Shown here: one piece after another, positions 1 to 9,058 of the stretch
How positions within the stretch are numbered: the first letter of the stretch is position 1
How the letters are laid out: every line of letters starts with the position of its first letter
Assembly (NCBI RefSeq): GCF_004151235.1
Contig: NZ_JUIV01000003.1
Location: forward strand, 248,001-312,000
Reading direction: 5' to 3'
Length of the DNA stretch: 64,000 bases
DNA from: Flavobacterium anhuiense
Lineage (GTDB): Bacteria > Bacteroidota > Bacteroidia > Flavobacteriales > Flavobacteriaceae
Program-made: the position numbers and the translations under genes
The notes under the pieces: model-generated
Told to the model about the DNA's origin: nothing
What the model saw: the letters and a program-made list of their open reading frames with translations, nothing else
The model's database searches: none

Positions 1-98
1 GAGACTTGCCAACAGGATCTGTTTTAAATGAAGCAATCAGAGTTATTTTTGAAAGAATCACACAGGATATCTTTAATCAGTCATTGGCAAAATGGTAA
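1..98 (+). CDS. lptE: 3' end of LptE-like LPS assembly lipoprotein (partial)
   Basis: An open frame enters from the left edge (codons from position 3) and stops at 96-98, giving about 31 residues ending in FNQSLAKW. The tail has the helical character of the C-terminus of LptE-like OM lipoproteins, which help LptD insert lipopolysaccharide. In Flavobacterium a lptE gene normally precedes the TPR gene, secG and groESL, and that order follows here. The name rests mostly on this synteny, because only the tail is visible. Confidence 0.5.
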   Translation, partial: DLPTGSVLNEAIRVIFERITQDIFNQSLAKW

Positions 99-198
99 TT
101 TTGCTGTTTGTTGAATCGTTTAACCGCACAACCGTTTAAGCGATAAAAACAAATAAACGATTAAACAAATTAACCGAGTAAACCCAAAAAAATAAAGA

Positions 199-1902
199 AT
201 GAACGTTAGCGATTATACCTACTTAATGAATAAACCCGATGCTATTACTGAAAAGCAAGCGGATGCATTAGGCAGTGTTTTGAATGAATTTCCATATTTT
301 CAAAGTGCTCGTGCATTGCGATTAAAAGGGCTTTACAATCAAAACAGTTTTAAGTATAATTATGCTTTAAAGGTAACTGCTGCACATACGGCAGATCGTT
401 CTGTGTTGTTTGATTTTATTACTTCAGAAGCTTTTACTTCTATTCAGAATGATTTCTACGAACAAAAATTGAGAGATCTTCTTGAAATCGCTGTTTTTGA
501 CAGCGAGATAATTTCACCAGAACAGATTCAGAAAGCTATCGAGATAAAAACAGATTCTGAAGAACAGCCTGTTCAAGATACAATTAAAGAAAGTCCAATT
601 TCTTCAATTGAAATTCCTTCGGTTACAAAAATCGAAGAACCAATAAAAACGCAGGAACCTATAATTACTGAAGAACCTAAAAAAGTTCCTGAAATTGACC
701 CTTCTATTTTCTTAGCCATAAAGGAAGCACATTCGGTTACTTTTGAAAAACCAGTAACAGTCGAAGAGCCAAAAAAACTTCCAGAAATAGATCCGTCTAT
801 TTTTCTCGCTATCAAAGAAGCACATTCAGTTACTTTTGAAAAACCAGTAATTGAAATAGAAAACAAAATTGATTCTACAGATTCAATTTCAAATATTAAA
901 AAAGAGGAAGAAGAAACTAAAGCTTTAATAGAAGAAATAGAAGAAGAAACAATAATAAAGGAAGAACCTAAAATTGACCGTGTTGAAAATTCTATTTTAA
1001 GTTCTATAAAAGTTTCTGAAACACCTTCTGTTCCAAACCCAATAACTTTTGAAGAACCTAAAAATGAGCGTATTGAAAACTCTATTTTAAGTTCAATTAA
1101 AGAAGCAGAAGCTGTAAATGCTGAACAATCTGTAAAAGTTGAAGAAATAAAAGCAGAACCTATCGCAGAAGAACCTGTTTTAAATTCGGTTGAAGATGAG
1201 GAAGATGATAGTGTTATCGAAGAAATGATCATTCCGGAATTTAAAATGAATTCTGTTGAACGATCTATTCTTTCTTCTATTAAAGAAGCTGAAACAAAAG
1301 CACCTGAAGAACCAAAAGAAGAAATTCTCGAAGTTCTGCAATCTGAGGATAAAGACGAAGAGGAAATCAAAGAAGAAAATGACGAGCCGATTGAAGAAAT
1401 AATCGAAGAAGAAGAGCCTAATGAGCCTGCAAAAACAGCTGCAGAACATTTAGAAATTGGGAAGCCTTTGGATTTTTCTCTTAATGAAAAACACTCATTC
1501 CAAGAATGGTTGCAATTATCTAGAACCGAACCAATTGATCGTTCAAATGATATGTCTCCAGAGGAAAAAGCGGAGAAAGAAGCGGCAGAAAAAGCAAGAC
1601 TAGAAGAAGAAAGACAGAAAAAAGCTGAAATTATCGATAAGTTTATTGAAAATAATCCGAAAATTTCTCCAATTAAACCTGGAAACAGCACTCCAATAGT
1701 TCCAATTGAAAGCCCTCCAGAAGACAATTCATACCTAATGACGGAGACTTTGGCTAGAGTTTATCTGGAACAAAAGAAATATACAAAGGCAATTCAGGCA
1801 TATGAAATATTAATTTTGAAATATCCAGAAAAAATTACTTTCTTTGCAGACCGCATATCGGATATAAAGATTTTACAACAAAATAACAATAACAATAATT
1901 AA
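199..1902 (+). CDS. Acidic repeat protein with C-terminal TPR-like helices
   Basis: 567 residues without a signal peptide. Residues 1-110 form a helical N-terminal domain. Residues about 110-420 are very rich in Glu, Ile, Pro and Lys, are probably disordered, and contain five copies of a motif like (D/E)xSIxxxIKEA starting near residues 167, 198, 263, 293 and 354. Residues about 505-560 (SYLMTETLARVYLEQKKYTK and following) resemble one or two tetratricopeptide repeats, and the protein ends in a poly-Asn tail. The stop lies 3 bases before secG, so the two are probably cotranscribed. It is a conserved flavobacterial neighbour of lptE and secG. A scaffold role is only inference from the TPR and linear motifs. 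Confidence 0.8.
   Translation: MNVSDYTYLMNKPDAITEKQADALGSVLNEFPYFQSARALRLKGLYNQNSFKYNYALKVTAAHTADRSVLFDFITSEAFTSIQNDFYEQKLRDLLEIAVFDSEIISPEQIQKAIEIKTDSEEQPVQDTIKESPISSIEIPSVTKIEEPIKTQEPIITEEPKKVPEIDPSIFLAIKEAHSVTFEKPVTVEEPKKLPEIDPSIFLAIKEAHSVTFEKPVIEIENKIDSTDSISNIKKEEEETKALIEEIEEETIIKEEPKIDRVENSILSSIKVSETPSVPNPITFEEPKNERIENSILSSIKEAEAVNAEQSVKVEEIKAEPIAEEPVLNSVEDEEDDSVIEEMIIPEFKMNSVERSILSSIKEAETKAPEEPKEEILEVLQSEDKDEEEIKEENDEPIEEIIEEEEPNEPAKTAAEHLEIGKPLDFSLNEKHSFQEWLQLSRTEPIDRSNDMSPEEKAEKEAAEKARLEEERQKKAEIIDKFIENNPKISPIKPGNSTPIVPIESPPEDNSYLMTETLARVYLEQKKYTKAIQAYEILILKYPEKITFFADRISDIKILQQNNNNNN
670..852 (+). repeat. 93-bp in-frame tandem duplication inside the TPR gene
   Basis: Two adjacent units start at 670 and 763. 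Each encodes a block containing PEIDPSIFLAIKEAHSVTFE and differs mostly at synonymous positions. The 31-residue period matches the spacing of the weaker SILSSIKEA motifs further on, so the acidic region seems to have grown by duplication of this unit. Confidence 0.85.
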
Positions 1903-1905
1903 GTA

Positions 1906-2247
1906 ATGAGCACATTTTCAATTTTTTTAGTTTTAATCACAATAGTTTGTTTTCTATTGATCGTAGTTATCATGGTACAAAACCCTAAAGGAGGCGGATT
2001 GTCTTCTACTATCAGCGGAACTCAAATGTTAGGTGGAGTACAAAAAACAACTGACTTTTTAGATAAAAGTACTTGGACTTTAGCTACTGTTTTAATTGTG
2101 CTAATTCTACTTTCAAGCTTAAGTTTCACTGGATCTTTAAGCGATACAGAATCTAAAATCATTGACAAAACAGAAGCTCCTGTAAACACACCTGCAGCTC
2201 CTGCACAAGGAACTACTCCTGCTCCTGCAGCTCCAGCTACTAAATAA
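1906..2247 (+). CDS. secG: SecG, preprotein translocase subunit
   Basis: 113 residues. SecG is the small inner-membrane partner of SecYE. Two hydrophobic segments (about residues 3-22 and 53-74) flank the conserved cytoplasmic loop NPKGGGLSSTISG, the family signature. The Ala/Pro/Thr-rich tail is typical of Bacteroidota SecG. The start lies 3 bases after the TPR stop, and a strong terminator follows, so this is the last gene of the lptE-TPR-secG unit. Confidence 0.95.
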   Translation: MSTFSIFLVLITIVCFLLIVVIMVQNPKGGGLSSTISGTQMLGGVQKTTDFLDKSTWTLATVLIVLILLSSLSFTGSLSDTESKIIDKTEAPVNTPAAPAQGTTPAPAAPATK

Positions 2248-2269
2248 TTTTAGCTCAATATAAAAATCT

Positions 2270-2300
2270 AATGCCAGCCTGTCAAAGCTGGCATTTTTTT
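2270..2300 (+). terminator. Rho-independent terminator after secG
   Basis: AATGCCAGC and GCTGGCATT form a 9-bp stem with an 8-base loop followed by a run of T. It separates the secG unit from groES. Confidence 0.85.
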
Positions 2301-2327
2301 TAAGAAAAAATGTCAGTTTTTCTAGCA

Positions 2328-2343
2328 TGGCACAATTTCTGAA
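2328..2343 (+). promoter_or_regulatory. Possible sigma-54-like half site upstream of groES
   Basis: TGGCAC (2328-2333) matches the -24 box of sigma-54 promoters, but the expected TTGC at -12 reads CTGA. It lies about 50 bases before the groES start. No CIRCE palindrome (TTAGCACTC-N9-GAGTGCTAA) is seen between 2300 and 2393, so HrcA control is not supported by sequence. Confidence 0.2.
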
Positions 2344-2393
2344 AGTTTATAGAACAGAAAAAAAACGTATAACTTATTAATAAATATAAAATC

Positions 2394-2669
2394 ATGGCTT
2401 TAAACATTAAACCGCTTTCAGACCGCGTACTTATTGAGCCTGTTGCAGCTGAAACCAAAACTGCCTCAGGTATTTTTATTCCAGATACTGCCAAAGAGAA
2501 ACCTCAAAAAGGAACTGTTGTAGCAGTAGGAAACGGAACTAAAGATCATACTATGACTGTAAAAGTTGGAGACACTGTTCTTTACGGTAAATATGCAGGA
2601 ACAGAGTTAAAACTAGAAGGCACTGATTACCTAATCATGCGTGAGGATGATATTTTAGCGATTATCTAA
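2394..2669 (+). CDS. groES: GroES co-chaperonin
   Basis: 91 residues, the usual length. GroES is the heptameric lid that closes the GroEL folding chamber. N-terminal [12 protein letters not shown], the mobile loop around residues 18-32 ([16 protein letters not shown]), the [11 protein letters not shown] strand and the C-terminal REDDILAII are all family-typical. groEL is on the same strand but starts about 600 bases later, because a four-helix-bundle gene lies between; in most genomes the two genes are nearly adjacent. No terminator is seen between groES and groEL, so cotranscription remains possible. Confidence 0.97.
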   Translation: MALNIKPLSDRVLIEPVAAETKTASGIFIPDTAKEKPQKGTVVAVGNGTKDHTMTVKVGDTVLYGKYAGTELKLEGTDYLIMREDDILAII

Positions 2670-2671
2670 AG

Positions 2672-2746
2672 ATTGCTGTAAGCTGTAAGCCGTAAGCTAT
2701 AGGCCTTCCTGAAAAGCTTAAAGCCTACTGCCTAAAGCTTAAAGCT
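2672..2746 (+). repeat. AAGC-rich repeat, left flank of the first four-helix gene
   Basis: Runs of short related words (GCTGTAAGC, AAAGCTTAAAGC, CCTACTGCCTAAAGC) fill the space between groES and the four-helix gene. The same words recur on the other side of that gene (3110-3255) and between murC and murG (37981-38010). Confidence 0.75.
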
Positions 2747-2754
2747 AACAAAAA

Positions 2755-3109
2755 ATGAGAGATTTTAAAAAATACGACATTTGGCAGCTAAGTCATTCTT
2801 TAACTTTAGAAATCTATAAATTGACTTCTTTTTTCCCTAAAGAGGAACTTTACGGATTAACAAGTCAAATAAGAAGAGCATCTTCTTCAATCCCTACTAA
2901 TATTAGCGAAGGATGCGGAAGAAATAGCGACAAAGAATTTAATCAATTTCTCAACATCGCTTTAGGTTCTGCAAATGAAACAGAATACTTATTGATTTTA
3001 GCTCGAGATTTGCAATATTTGAATAGTGAAATTGCAGAAAATCAAATAGAAAAAATCAACAGTATAAAAAGTAAAATTTACAAACTAAAGCAAGTATTAG
3101 TTCAGCAAT

Positions 3110-3111
<2 letters not shown>
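2755..3111 (+). CDS. Four-helix bundle protein (23S rRNA IVS-ORF / Avd-like family)
   Basis: 118 residues, all helical. The family signature is clear: FKKYDIWQLSHSLTLEIY near the start, then LTSQIRRASSSIPTNISEGC (about 39-58) and EFNQFLNIALGSANETEYLL. Members occur inside 23S rRNA intervening sequences, as free-standing genes, and as the Avd accessory protein of diversity-generating retroelements. No reverse transcriptase, template or variable repeat is visible in this window. The gene sits between groES and groEL inside repeat DNA, so it looks like a later insertion into a conserved operon. Cellular role unknown. Confidence 0.88.
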
Positions 3112-4897
<1,786 letters not shown>

Positions 4898-4918
4898 TTC
4901 ATTCTCTTCTTAAAAATT

Positions 4919-4951
4919 AAAAGCGCCGGATTTTTATCTGGCGCTTTTTTT
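4919..4951 (+). terminator. Terminator after groEL
   Basis: AAAAGCGCC and GGCGCTTTT arms (4919-4927 and 4940-4948) form a stem ending in a T run. Confidence 0.88.
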
Positions 4952-5219
4952 GTTTGCCACTAATTGCACGAATTTCCACTAATGCTTTGTGTAAAAGAAG
5001 TTGCCACAGATTACACAGATTAAAAGGATTTCTTTATTGGATACACTAAAAAATTTTCACGCAGATTTTACAGATTCAAGCAAATTAATTTAATTTTTAT
5101 AATCTATGATCTGCATAAAATAAAAATCCTTTTAATCTGTGCAATCTGTGGCTAATTAAAATATGCGCAAAAGATTGAAAAAAATTAATTCGTGGAAATT
5201 AGTGTAATTCGTGGCAAAC
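4952..5219. repeat. 268-bp nested inverted repeat in the groEL downstream gap
   Basis: Fills most of the 396-bp gap 4898-5293. Outer arms: 4952-4983 (GTTTGCCACTAATTGCACG and on) against 5188-5219 (ending GTGTAATTCGTGGCAAAC). Inner arms: about 5001-5032 (GCCACAGATTACACAGATT) against 5121-5155 (AATCTGTGCAATCTGTGGC). A third weaker pair around CAGATT lies in the middle. Arms match at most positions. Looks like a non-coding dispersed element; no open frame. Confidence 0.85.
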
Positions 5220-5263
5220 CTTTTATTTAACATTCTCTTTTTCTTTAAAAAATCTGTTATCAA

Positions 5264-5271
5264 TACCTTTG
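5264..5271 (+). promoter_or_regulatory. Candidate -7 box TACCTTTG
   Basis: Matches the Bacteroidota -7 consensus TAnnTTTG, 22 bases before the phosphodiesterase start. No convincing -33 TTG is placed upstream. Confidence 0.5.
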
Positions 5272-5293
5272 CGGTTCTATTTAAAATTGTACA

Positions 5294-6493
5294 ATGAGAA
5301 AATTCACAACTCACTTTTTATCTTTTACATTTTTGCTTCTCACTACTTTTTTACAAGCCCAAAATAGCAAAGACAATTACGTTGTTTTAATTTCTATGGA
5401 TGGATTTCGTTGGGATTATGGAAAAATGTATAATCTTCCAAATCTGAAGCAAATTGAAAAAGAAGGCGTTCATGCAAAATCAATGAAACCGTCTTATCCT
5501 AGTAAGACTTTCCCAAATCATTATTCTATCGTCACAGGACTTTATCCAGATCATCACGGAATTATCAATAATGTTTTCTACGATTCTTCTCTAAATCAGT
5601 CTTTTTCATTATCAAGTAATGCCAAAAATGATTCGCGTTTCTATGGTGGAAATCCGATTTGGAATTTAGCAGAGCAGCAAGGCGTAAAAACTGCTTCTTT
5701 CTTTTGGCCAGGTTCTGATATTGATAGCAGAAATCCGAGTTATTTCAAAAATTACGATGGCAAAGTTCCGTATGGTGCCAGAATCGATACCGTTATGAAA
5801 TGGCTGCAACTTCCAGAAAAACAGCGTCCGCATTTGGTGACTTTATATTTCGACGAACCAGATCATACAGGGCATAATTTTGGTCCGCTTTCGCCAAAAA
5901 CTGAAAAAACAGTGATCAAAATGGACTCCATTATGGGAGAAATATCTGGACGATTAGATCAATTGCCTATTGGAAAACAAATCAATTTAATTATCGTTTC
6001 AGATCACGGAATGGCTACTATCAGCAATGATAAAAAAGTAGCTGTTTTAGATTATCTAAAACCAGAATGGCTAGGTTATAAAGACGTAATTAATCCGATT
6101 ATGAGTTTACAGGCAAAACCTGGTTATCAGGATTCAATTGCCAATGCCTTGAAAAAAGTACCTCATATTAAATTCTGGAAATCATCTGAAGTTCCCGAAA
6201 GATTGCATTACGGAACAAATCCTCGTGTGCATGATTTTGTTATTGAAGCTGAGAAAGGCTGGAGTTTAGTAAGCAAAGAAAGCACTCATATAAATGGCGG
6301 AACGCATGGCTACGACAATAACGAAAAAGATATGCACGCTATTTTTTATGCAAAAGGCCCAGCTTTTAAAGTCAATAAAAAAATAAAAACATTTCAGAAT
6401 GTTTCGGTTTATCCTTTGATTGCTCATATTCTAGGCTTACAAATTGGAGAAATTGATGGAAAATTGAGTGATGTTGAGAGTGCGCTGCGCTAA
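5294..6493 (+). CDS. Secreted nucleotide pyrophosphatase/phosphodiesterase (NPP, alkaline phosphatase superfamily)
   Basis: 399 residues. A signal peptide (about 1-22, ending LQAQ) points to export. Metal and catalytic motifs of the ectonucleotide pyrophosphatase family are present: ISMDGFRWDY with Asp36, nucleophile Thr72 in SKTFPNHYSIVTG, the EPDHTGHNFGP motif (about 193-203), SDHGM (about 237-241) and a His in GGTHGYDNN. It should hydrolyse phosphodiester or pyrophosphate bonds in nucleotides or phospholipid headgroups using two zinc ions; the substrate cannot be read from sequence. Monocistronic, with repeat DNA on both sides. Confidence 0.92.
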   Translation: MRKFTTHFLSFTFLLLTTFLQAQNSKDNYVVLISMDGFRWDYGKMYNLPNLKQIEKEGVHAKSMKPSYPSKTFPNHYSIVTGLYPDHHGIINNVFYDSSLNQSFSLSSNAKNDSRFYGGNPIWNLAEQQGVKTASFFWPGSDIDSRNPSYFKNYDGKVPYGARIDTVMKWLQLPEKQRPHLVTLYFDEPDHTGHNFGPLSPKTEKTVIKMDSIMGEISGRLDQLPIGKQINLIIVSDHGMATISNDKKVAVLDYLKPEWLGYKDVINPIMSLQAKPGYQDSIANALKKVPHIKFWKSSEVPERLHYGTNPRVHDFVIEAEKGWSLVSKESTHINGGTHGYDNNEKDMHAIFYAKGPAFKVNKKIKTFQNVSVYPLIAHILGLQIGEIDGKLSDVESALR

Positions 6494-6846
6494 AATTAGA
6501 TAATGTGTCAATTTGATAATTAGATAATTTTTGAATTGGAATAGCTCAATATAGTAAGTTGCCTCCAGCTTTAGCTGGAGGTTCACATATTTAAACACCT
6601 TGAAAGGCTTTAGCCAAACTAGCAAGTTTGGCTAAAGCCTTTTTCTTATGCACTTTTTATTCCTCCAGCTAAAGCTGGAGGCAAGTCAATAAAACATAAA
6701 CTTATTTATTACATAATCGAATGTCACCCTGAGCGGAGTCGAAGGGCACTCCAATTAGTATGTAGGCTTCGACTTCGCTTAGCCTGACAAAACTGAATCA
6801 ATTATAGACAACCAAACCCGACAGGTTTTAAAAACCTGTCGGGTTT
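6494..6846. repeat. Composite array of palindromic repeats
   Basis: The 426-bp gap 6494-6919 holds, in order: a GATAATTAGATAATTT element (about 6497-6530); CCTCCAGCTTTAGCTGGAGG (6562-6581); an 18-bp-arm hairpin GGCTTTAGCCAAACT / AGTTTGGCTAAAGCC (6603-6642) that could act as a terminator; CCTCCAGCTAAAGCTGGAGG (6662-6681); an inverted repeat from TCACCCTGAGCGGAGTCGAAG to CTTCGCTTAGCCTGACA (about 6724-6789); and AACCCGACAGGTTTT / AAAACCTGTCGGGTT (6815-6845). No open frame. Similar elements recur at 8785-9005 in the same order. Confidence 0.9.
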
Positions 6847-6919
6847 ATCATTGCATTTGGAATTTGGACCCGAGCGATAGCGAACAGGCGAAGCAATTTC
6901 AGCTATTGGAATTTCCTAT

Positions 6920-7759
6920 TTAAAGCGCTGTAGAAACAGAAACTGATTTCCAGCTTTCCAATTCTGCTTGAACGCTTGCTATTTTTTGATTCGCCATATT
7001 ATAAGCGTCTTCGCCTAAAAATAAATGTAATGGCGGGTTCTGATCGTTACTCACTTTTATTAAAGCTTCCGCTAATTTCACAGGATCACCTGGTTGATTT
7101 TGATTGATATCTTCTTTGTGAGCAATTTCAGATTGTCTCACTTCTTTGTACTCTGCAATTGGATTTTGAGGCAATAATAATGAACTATCTTTTAAGAAAT
7201 CTGTTCTAAAATAACCTGGATAAACAATTGTTGCGTGAACTCCAAATGGTTTTATTTCTGCCGCCAAAGATTCTGTCAAGCCTGCAACTGCAAATTTTGT
7301 AGAACAGTAAATTCCCCAGCCCGGAAATTCTCCATAATAACCGCCAACAGAAGAAATATTAAAGATATGCCCTTTTTCATTTACACGGAAAATTGGCATT
7401 GCATTTCTGATTACATTTAATAATCCGAAAACATTTACTTCGTAGTTTTTTCTAGATTCTGCGTCGCTTAATTCTTCTAATGCGCCTAATAAACCATAAC
7501 CAGCATTATTGACCAAAACGTCAATTGTTTTAAAATGGCTTACGGTTTTGTCAATTGCATTTTTAACGCTTTTTTCGTCAACCAAATCCATTTCTAAAGG
7601 AAGAAAGCTTTCCGACAAACTGCCCAATTCTTTAATTAAAGAAGCTTCACTTCTTGATGTTGCCGCTACTTTATAACCTTCTGCTAGTAATTTTTTAACC
7701 AATTCTAATCCAAGTCCTTTTGAGGCACCTGTGATAAACCAAACTTTTTTATTGTCCAT
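6920..7759 (-). CDS. Short-chain dehydrogenase/reductase
   Basis: 279 residues, classical SDR. TGASKGLG (10-17) binds NAD(P), NNAG (84-87) is the structural motif, Ser137/Ser138 with Tyr151 and Lys155 (YCSTK) form the catalytic set. Physiological substrate unknown. The AraC regulator lies just upstream on the same strand, 91 bases away, so this is probably its target. The pair is bracketed by two composite palindrome arrays. Confidence 0.93.
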   Translation of the reverse strand: MDNKKVWFITGASKGLGLELVKKLLAEGYKVAATSRSEASLIKELGSLSESFLPLEMDLVDEKSVKNAIDKTVSHFKTIDVLVNNAGYGLLGALEELSDAESRKNYEVNVFGLLNVIRNAMPIFRVNEKGHIFNISSVGGYYGEFPGWGIYCSTKFAVAGLTESLAAEIKPFGVHATIVYPGYFRTDFLKDSSLLLPQNPIAEYKEVRQSEIAHKEDINQNQPGDPVKLAEALIKVSNDQNPPLHLFLGEDAYNMANQKIASVQAELESWKSVSVSTAL

Positions 7760-7790
7760 GATTTTAATTTTTTACGTTATAATTACAGGA

Positions 7791-7817
7791 CAAAGGTATA
7801 AGCGAAGTGCTTCTCAA
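7791..7817 (-). promoter_or_regulatory. Predicted promoter of the SDR gene
   Basis: On the minus strand TTG (7815-7817), 16 bases, then TACCTTTG (7791-7798), fitting the Bacteroidota -33 TTG / -7 TAnnTTTG pattern with a slightly short spacer. The palindrome GAAGCACTTC lies between the boxes and could bind a regulator such as the adjacent AraC protein. Confidence 0.55.
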
Positions 7818-7850
7818 ATATTGAAGCAATCAAACAAGAAGTTGCAAAAA

Positions 7851-8759
7851 TCAAACAATTTCTGCTAAACGATAATTTTTTGGAGAAACCTGAACATTCT
7901 TTTTGAAAAAATTGATAAAATGAGACAATTCTTCAAACCCTAAACACCATGCAATTTCATTAATATTCCAATTGGTTTGTTTTAGCAAAATCATCGCTTC
8001 TTGAACAATTCTTTCTGAAATAATCTGTGAAGTTGTTTTTCCAGTTGTTTCCTTTAATGCCTTATTCAAATGATTCACATGCACATTTAATTGATTTGCA
8101 AATTCAGAAAGCGAGCGGAAATTAATCTGCTGAGAAATCGATTCAATTGGAAATTGTCGTTCTAACAATTCCAAAAACAAAGAAGAAACACGAATCGTAG
8201 CATTCGATTTACTGTATAATGAAGCAGTTACAGTCTGCGTTTTTAAAGCTAGGTGAATAATCTCAAAAACAAGATTTCGAAGCACATCATATTTAAAAGC
8301 ATAATCAGAATTGATTTCGTCCAGCATTCTTAAATACACTGCTTTTAAAGATTCTGCCAGCTCAACAGAAACTGGAACAACAGGATTACCGCCCGGCTGG
8401 AACAACGGATATTCTTTTAAATTTCCAAACTGACTAAAAAATGCGTCTGTAAAAATGCAGAAAAACCCAGTCTGATTTTCATCTATATGCTCCCAACTAT
8501 ACGGAATCTGCGGATTGGCAAAGAATAAAGCTTGATCTTCAATCGAAACAACTTTATCAGCATAATGCACTTTATTTCTTCCAATGATTAAACTGATTTT
8601 ATAAAAGTCTTTTCGCGTATAAGGCAACGGATTACAAGTACTTCCAATGTAATCATCCAGTTTAAAAACATTAAAATGTCCGATCTCTTTTTTTAGATTT
8701 TCGGGCATCCCTTTTATTTTTACTGTATAAAAGTCCTCTAAAGTTTCTGTTAGTTTCAT
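7851..8759 (-). CDS. AraC-family transcriptional regulator
   Basis: 302 residues. The N-terminal half is a cupin-like sensor domain (about 40-170). The C-terminus (about 200-300) carries the two helix-turn-helix units of the AraC family, with FANQLNVHVNHLNKALKETT in the first and the conserved EIAWCLGFEELSHFINFFKKN in the second. It lies upstream of, and codirectional with, the SDR gene, which suggests local control. Ligand unknown. Confidence 0.92.
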   Translation of the reverse strand: MKLTETLEDFYTVKIKGMPENLKKEIGHFNVFKLDDYIGSTCNPLPYTRKDFYKISLIIGRNKVHYADKVVSIEDQALFFANPQIPYSWEHIDENQTGFFCIFTDAFFSQFGNLKEYPLFQPGGNPVVPVSVELAESLKAVYLRMLDEINSDYAFKYDVLRNLVFEIIHLALKTQTVTASLYSKSNATIRVSSLFLELLERQFPIESISQQINFRSLSEFANQLNVHVNHLNKALKETTGKTTSQIISERIVQEAMILLKQTNWNINEIAWCLGFEELSHFINFFKKNVQVSPKNYRLAEIV

Positions 8760-8784
8760 TTTACAAAGTTACAAAAATCAAACA

Positions 8785-9005
8785 TTCGATAATTAGAAAA
8801 TTTGTCAATTTGATAATGAGATAATTTTGGATGTTGTTTTAATTATCACCCTGAGCGGAGTCAAAGAACGCTCCAATTGGCATGTGGGCTTCGACTCCGC
8901 TCAGCCTGACAAACCAATAAACATAACAAACCCGACAGGTTTTAAAAACCTATCGGGTTTGCTTTTTGATATACATTACGTAGACGCACTGCAGTGCGTA
9001 TCTAC
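8785..9005. repeat. Second composite array of palindromic repeats
   Basis: Nearly all of the 299-bp gap 8760-9058. In order: the GATAATTAG...GATAATTT element (about 8787-8828), TCACCCTGAGCGGAGTC to GCTCAGCCTGACA (8846-8911), AAACCCGACAGGTTTT / AAAACCTATCGGGTTT (8928-8960), and the near-perfect palindrome GTAGACGCACTGCAGTGCG (8980-9005). A reverse copy of the ATTATCTAATTATCAAATTG element follows at 9025-9060. The first three repeat the order seen at 6494-6846. Confidence 0.9.
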
Positions 9006-9058
9006 AAATACACGCTGCCAATATCATTATCTAATTATCAAATTGTCACATTTTCTAA

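Noticed and set aside
573..1727. Long minus-strand open frame (384 codons) opposite the TPR gene
   Set aside because: Its serine-rich product is the antisense of a Glu/Ile-rich region (GAA/ATT codons read backwards). The plus frame has repeats, a TPR-like end and operon context.
2301..2393. CIRCE element upstream of groES
   Set aside because: No TTAGCACTC/GAGTGCTAA inverted repeat is present.
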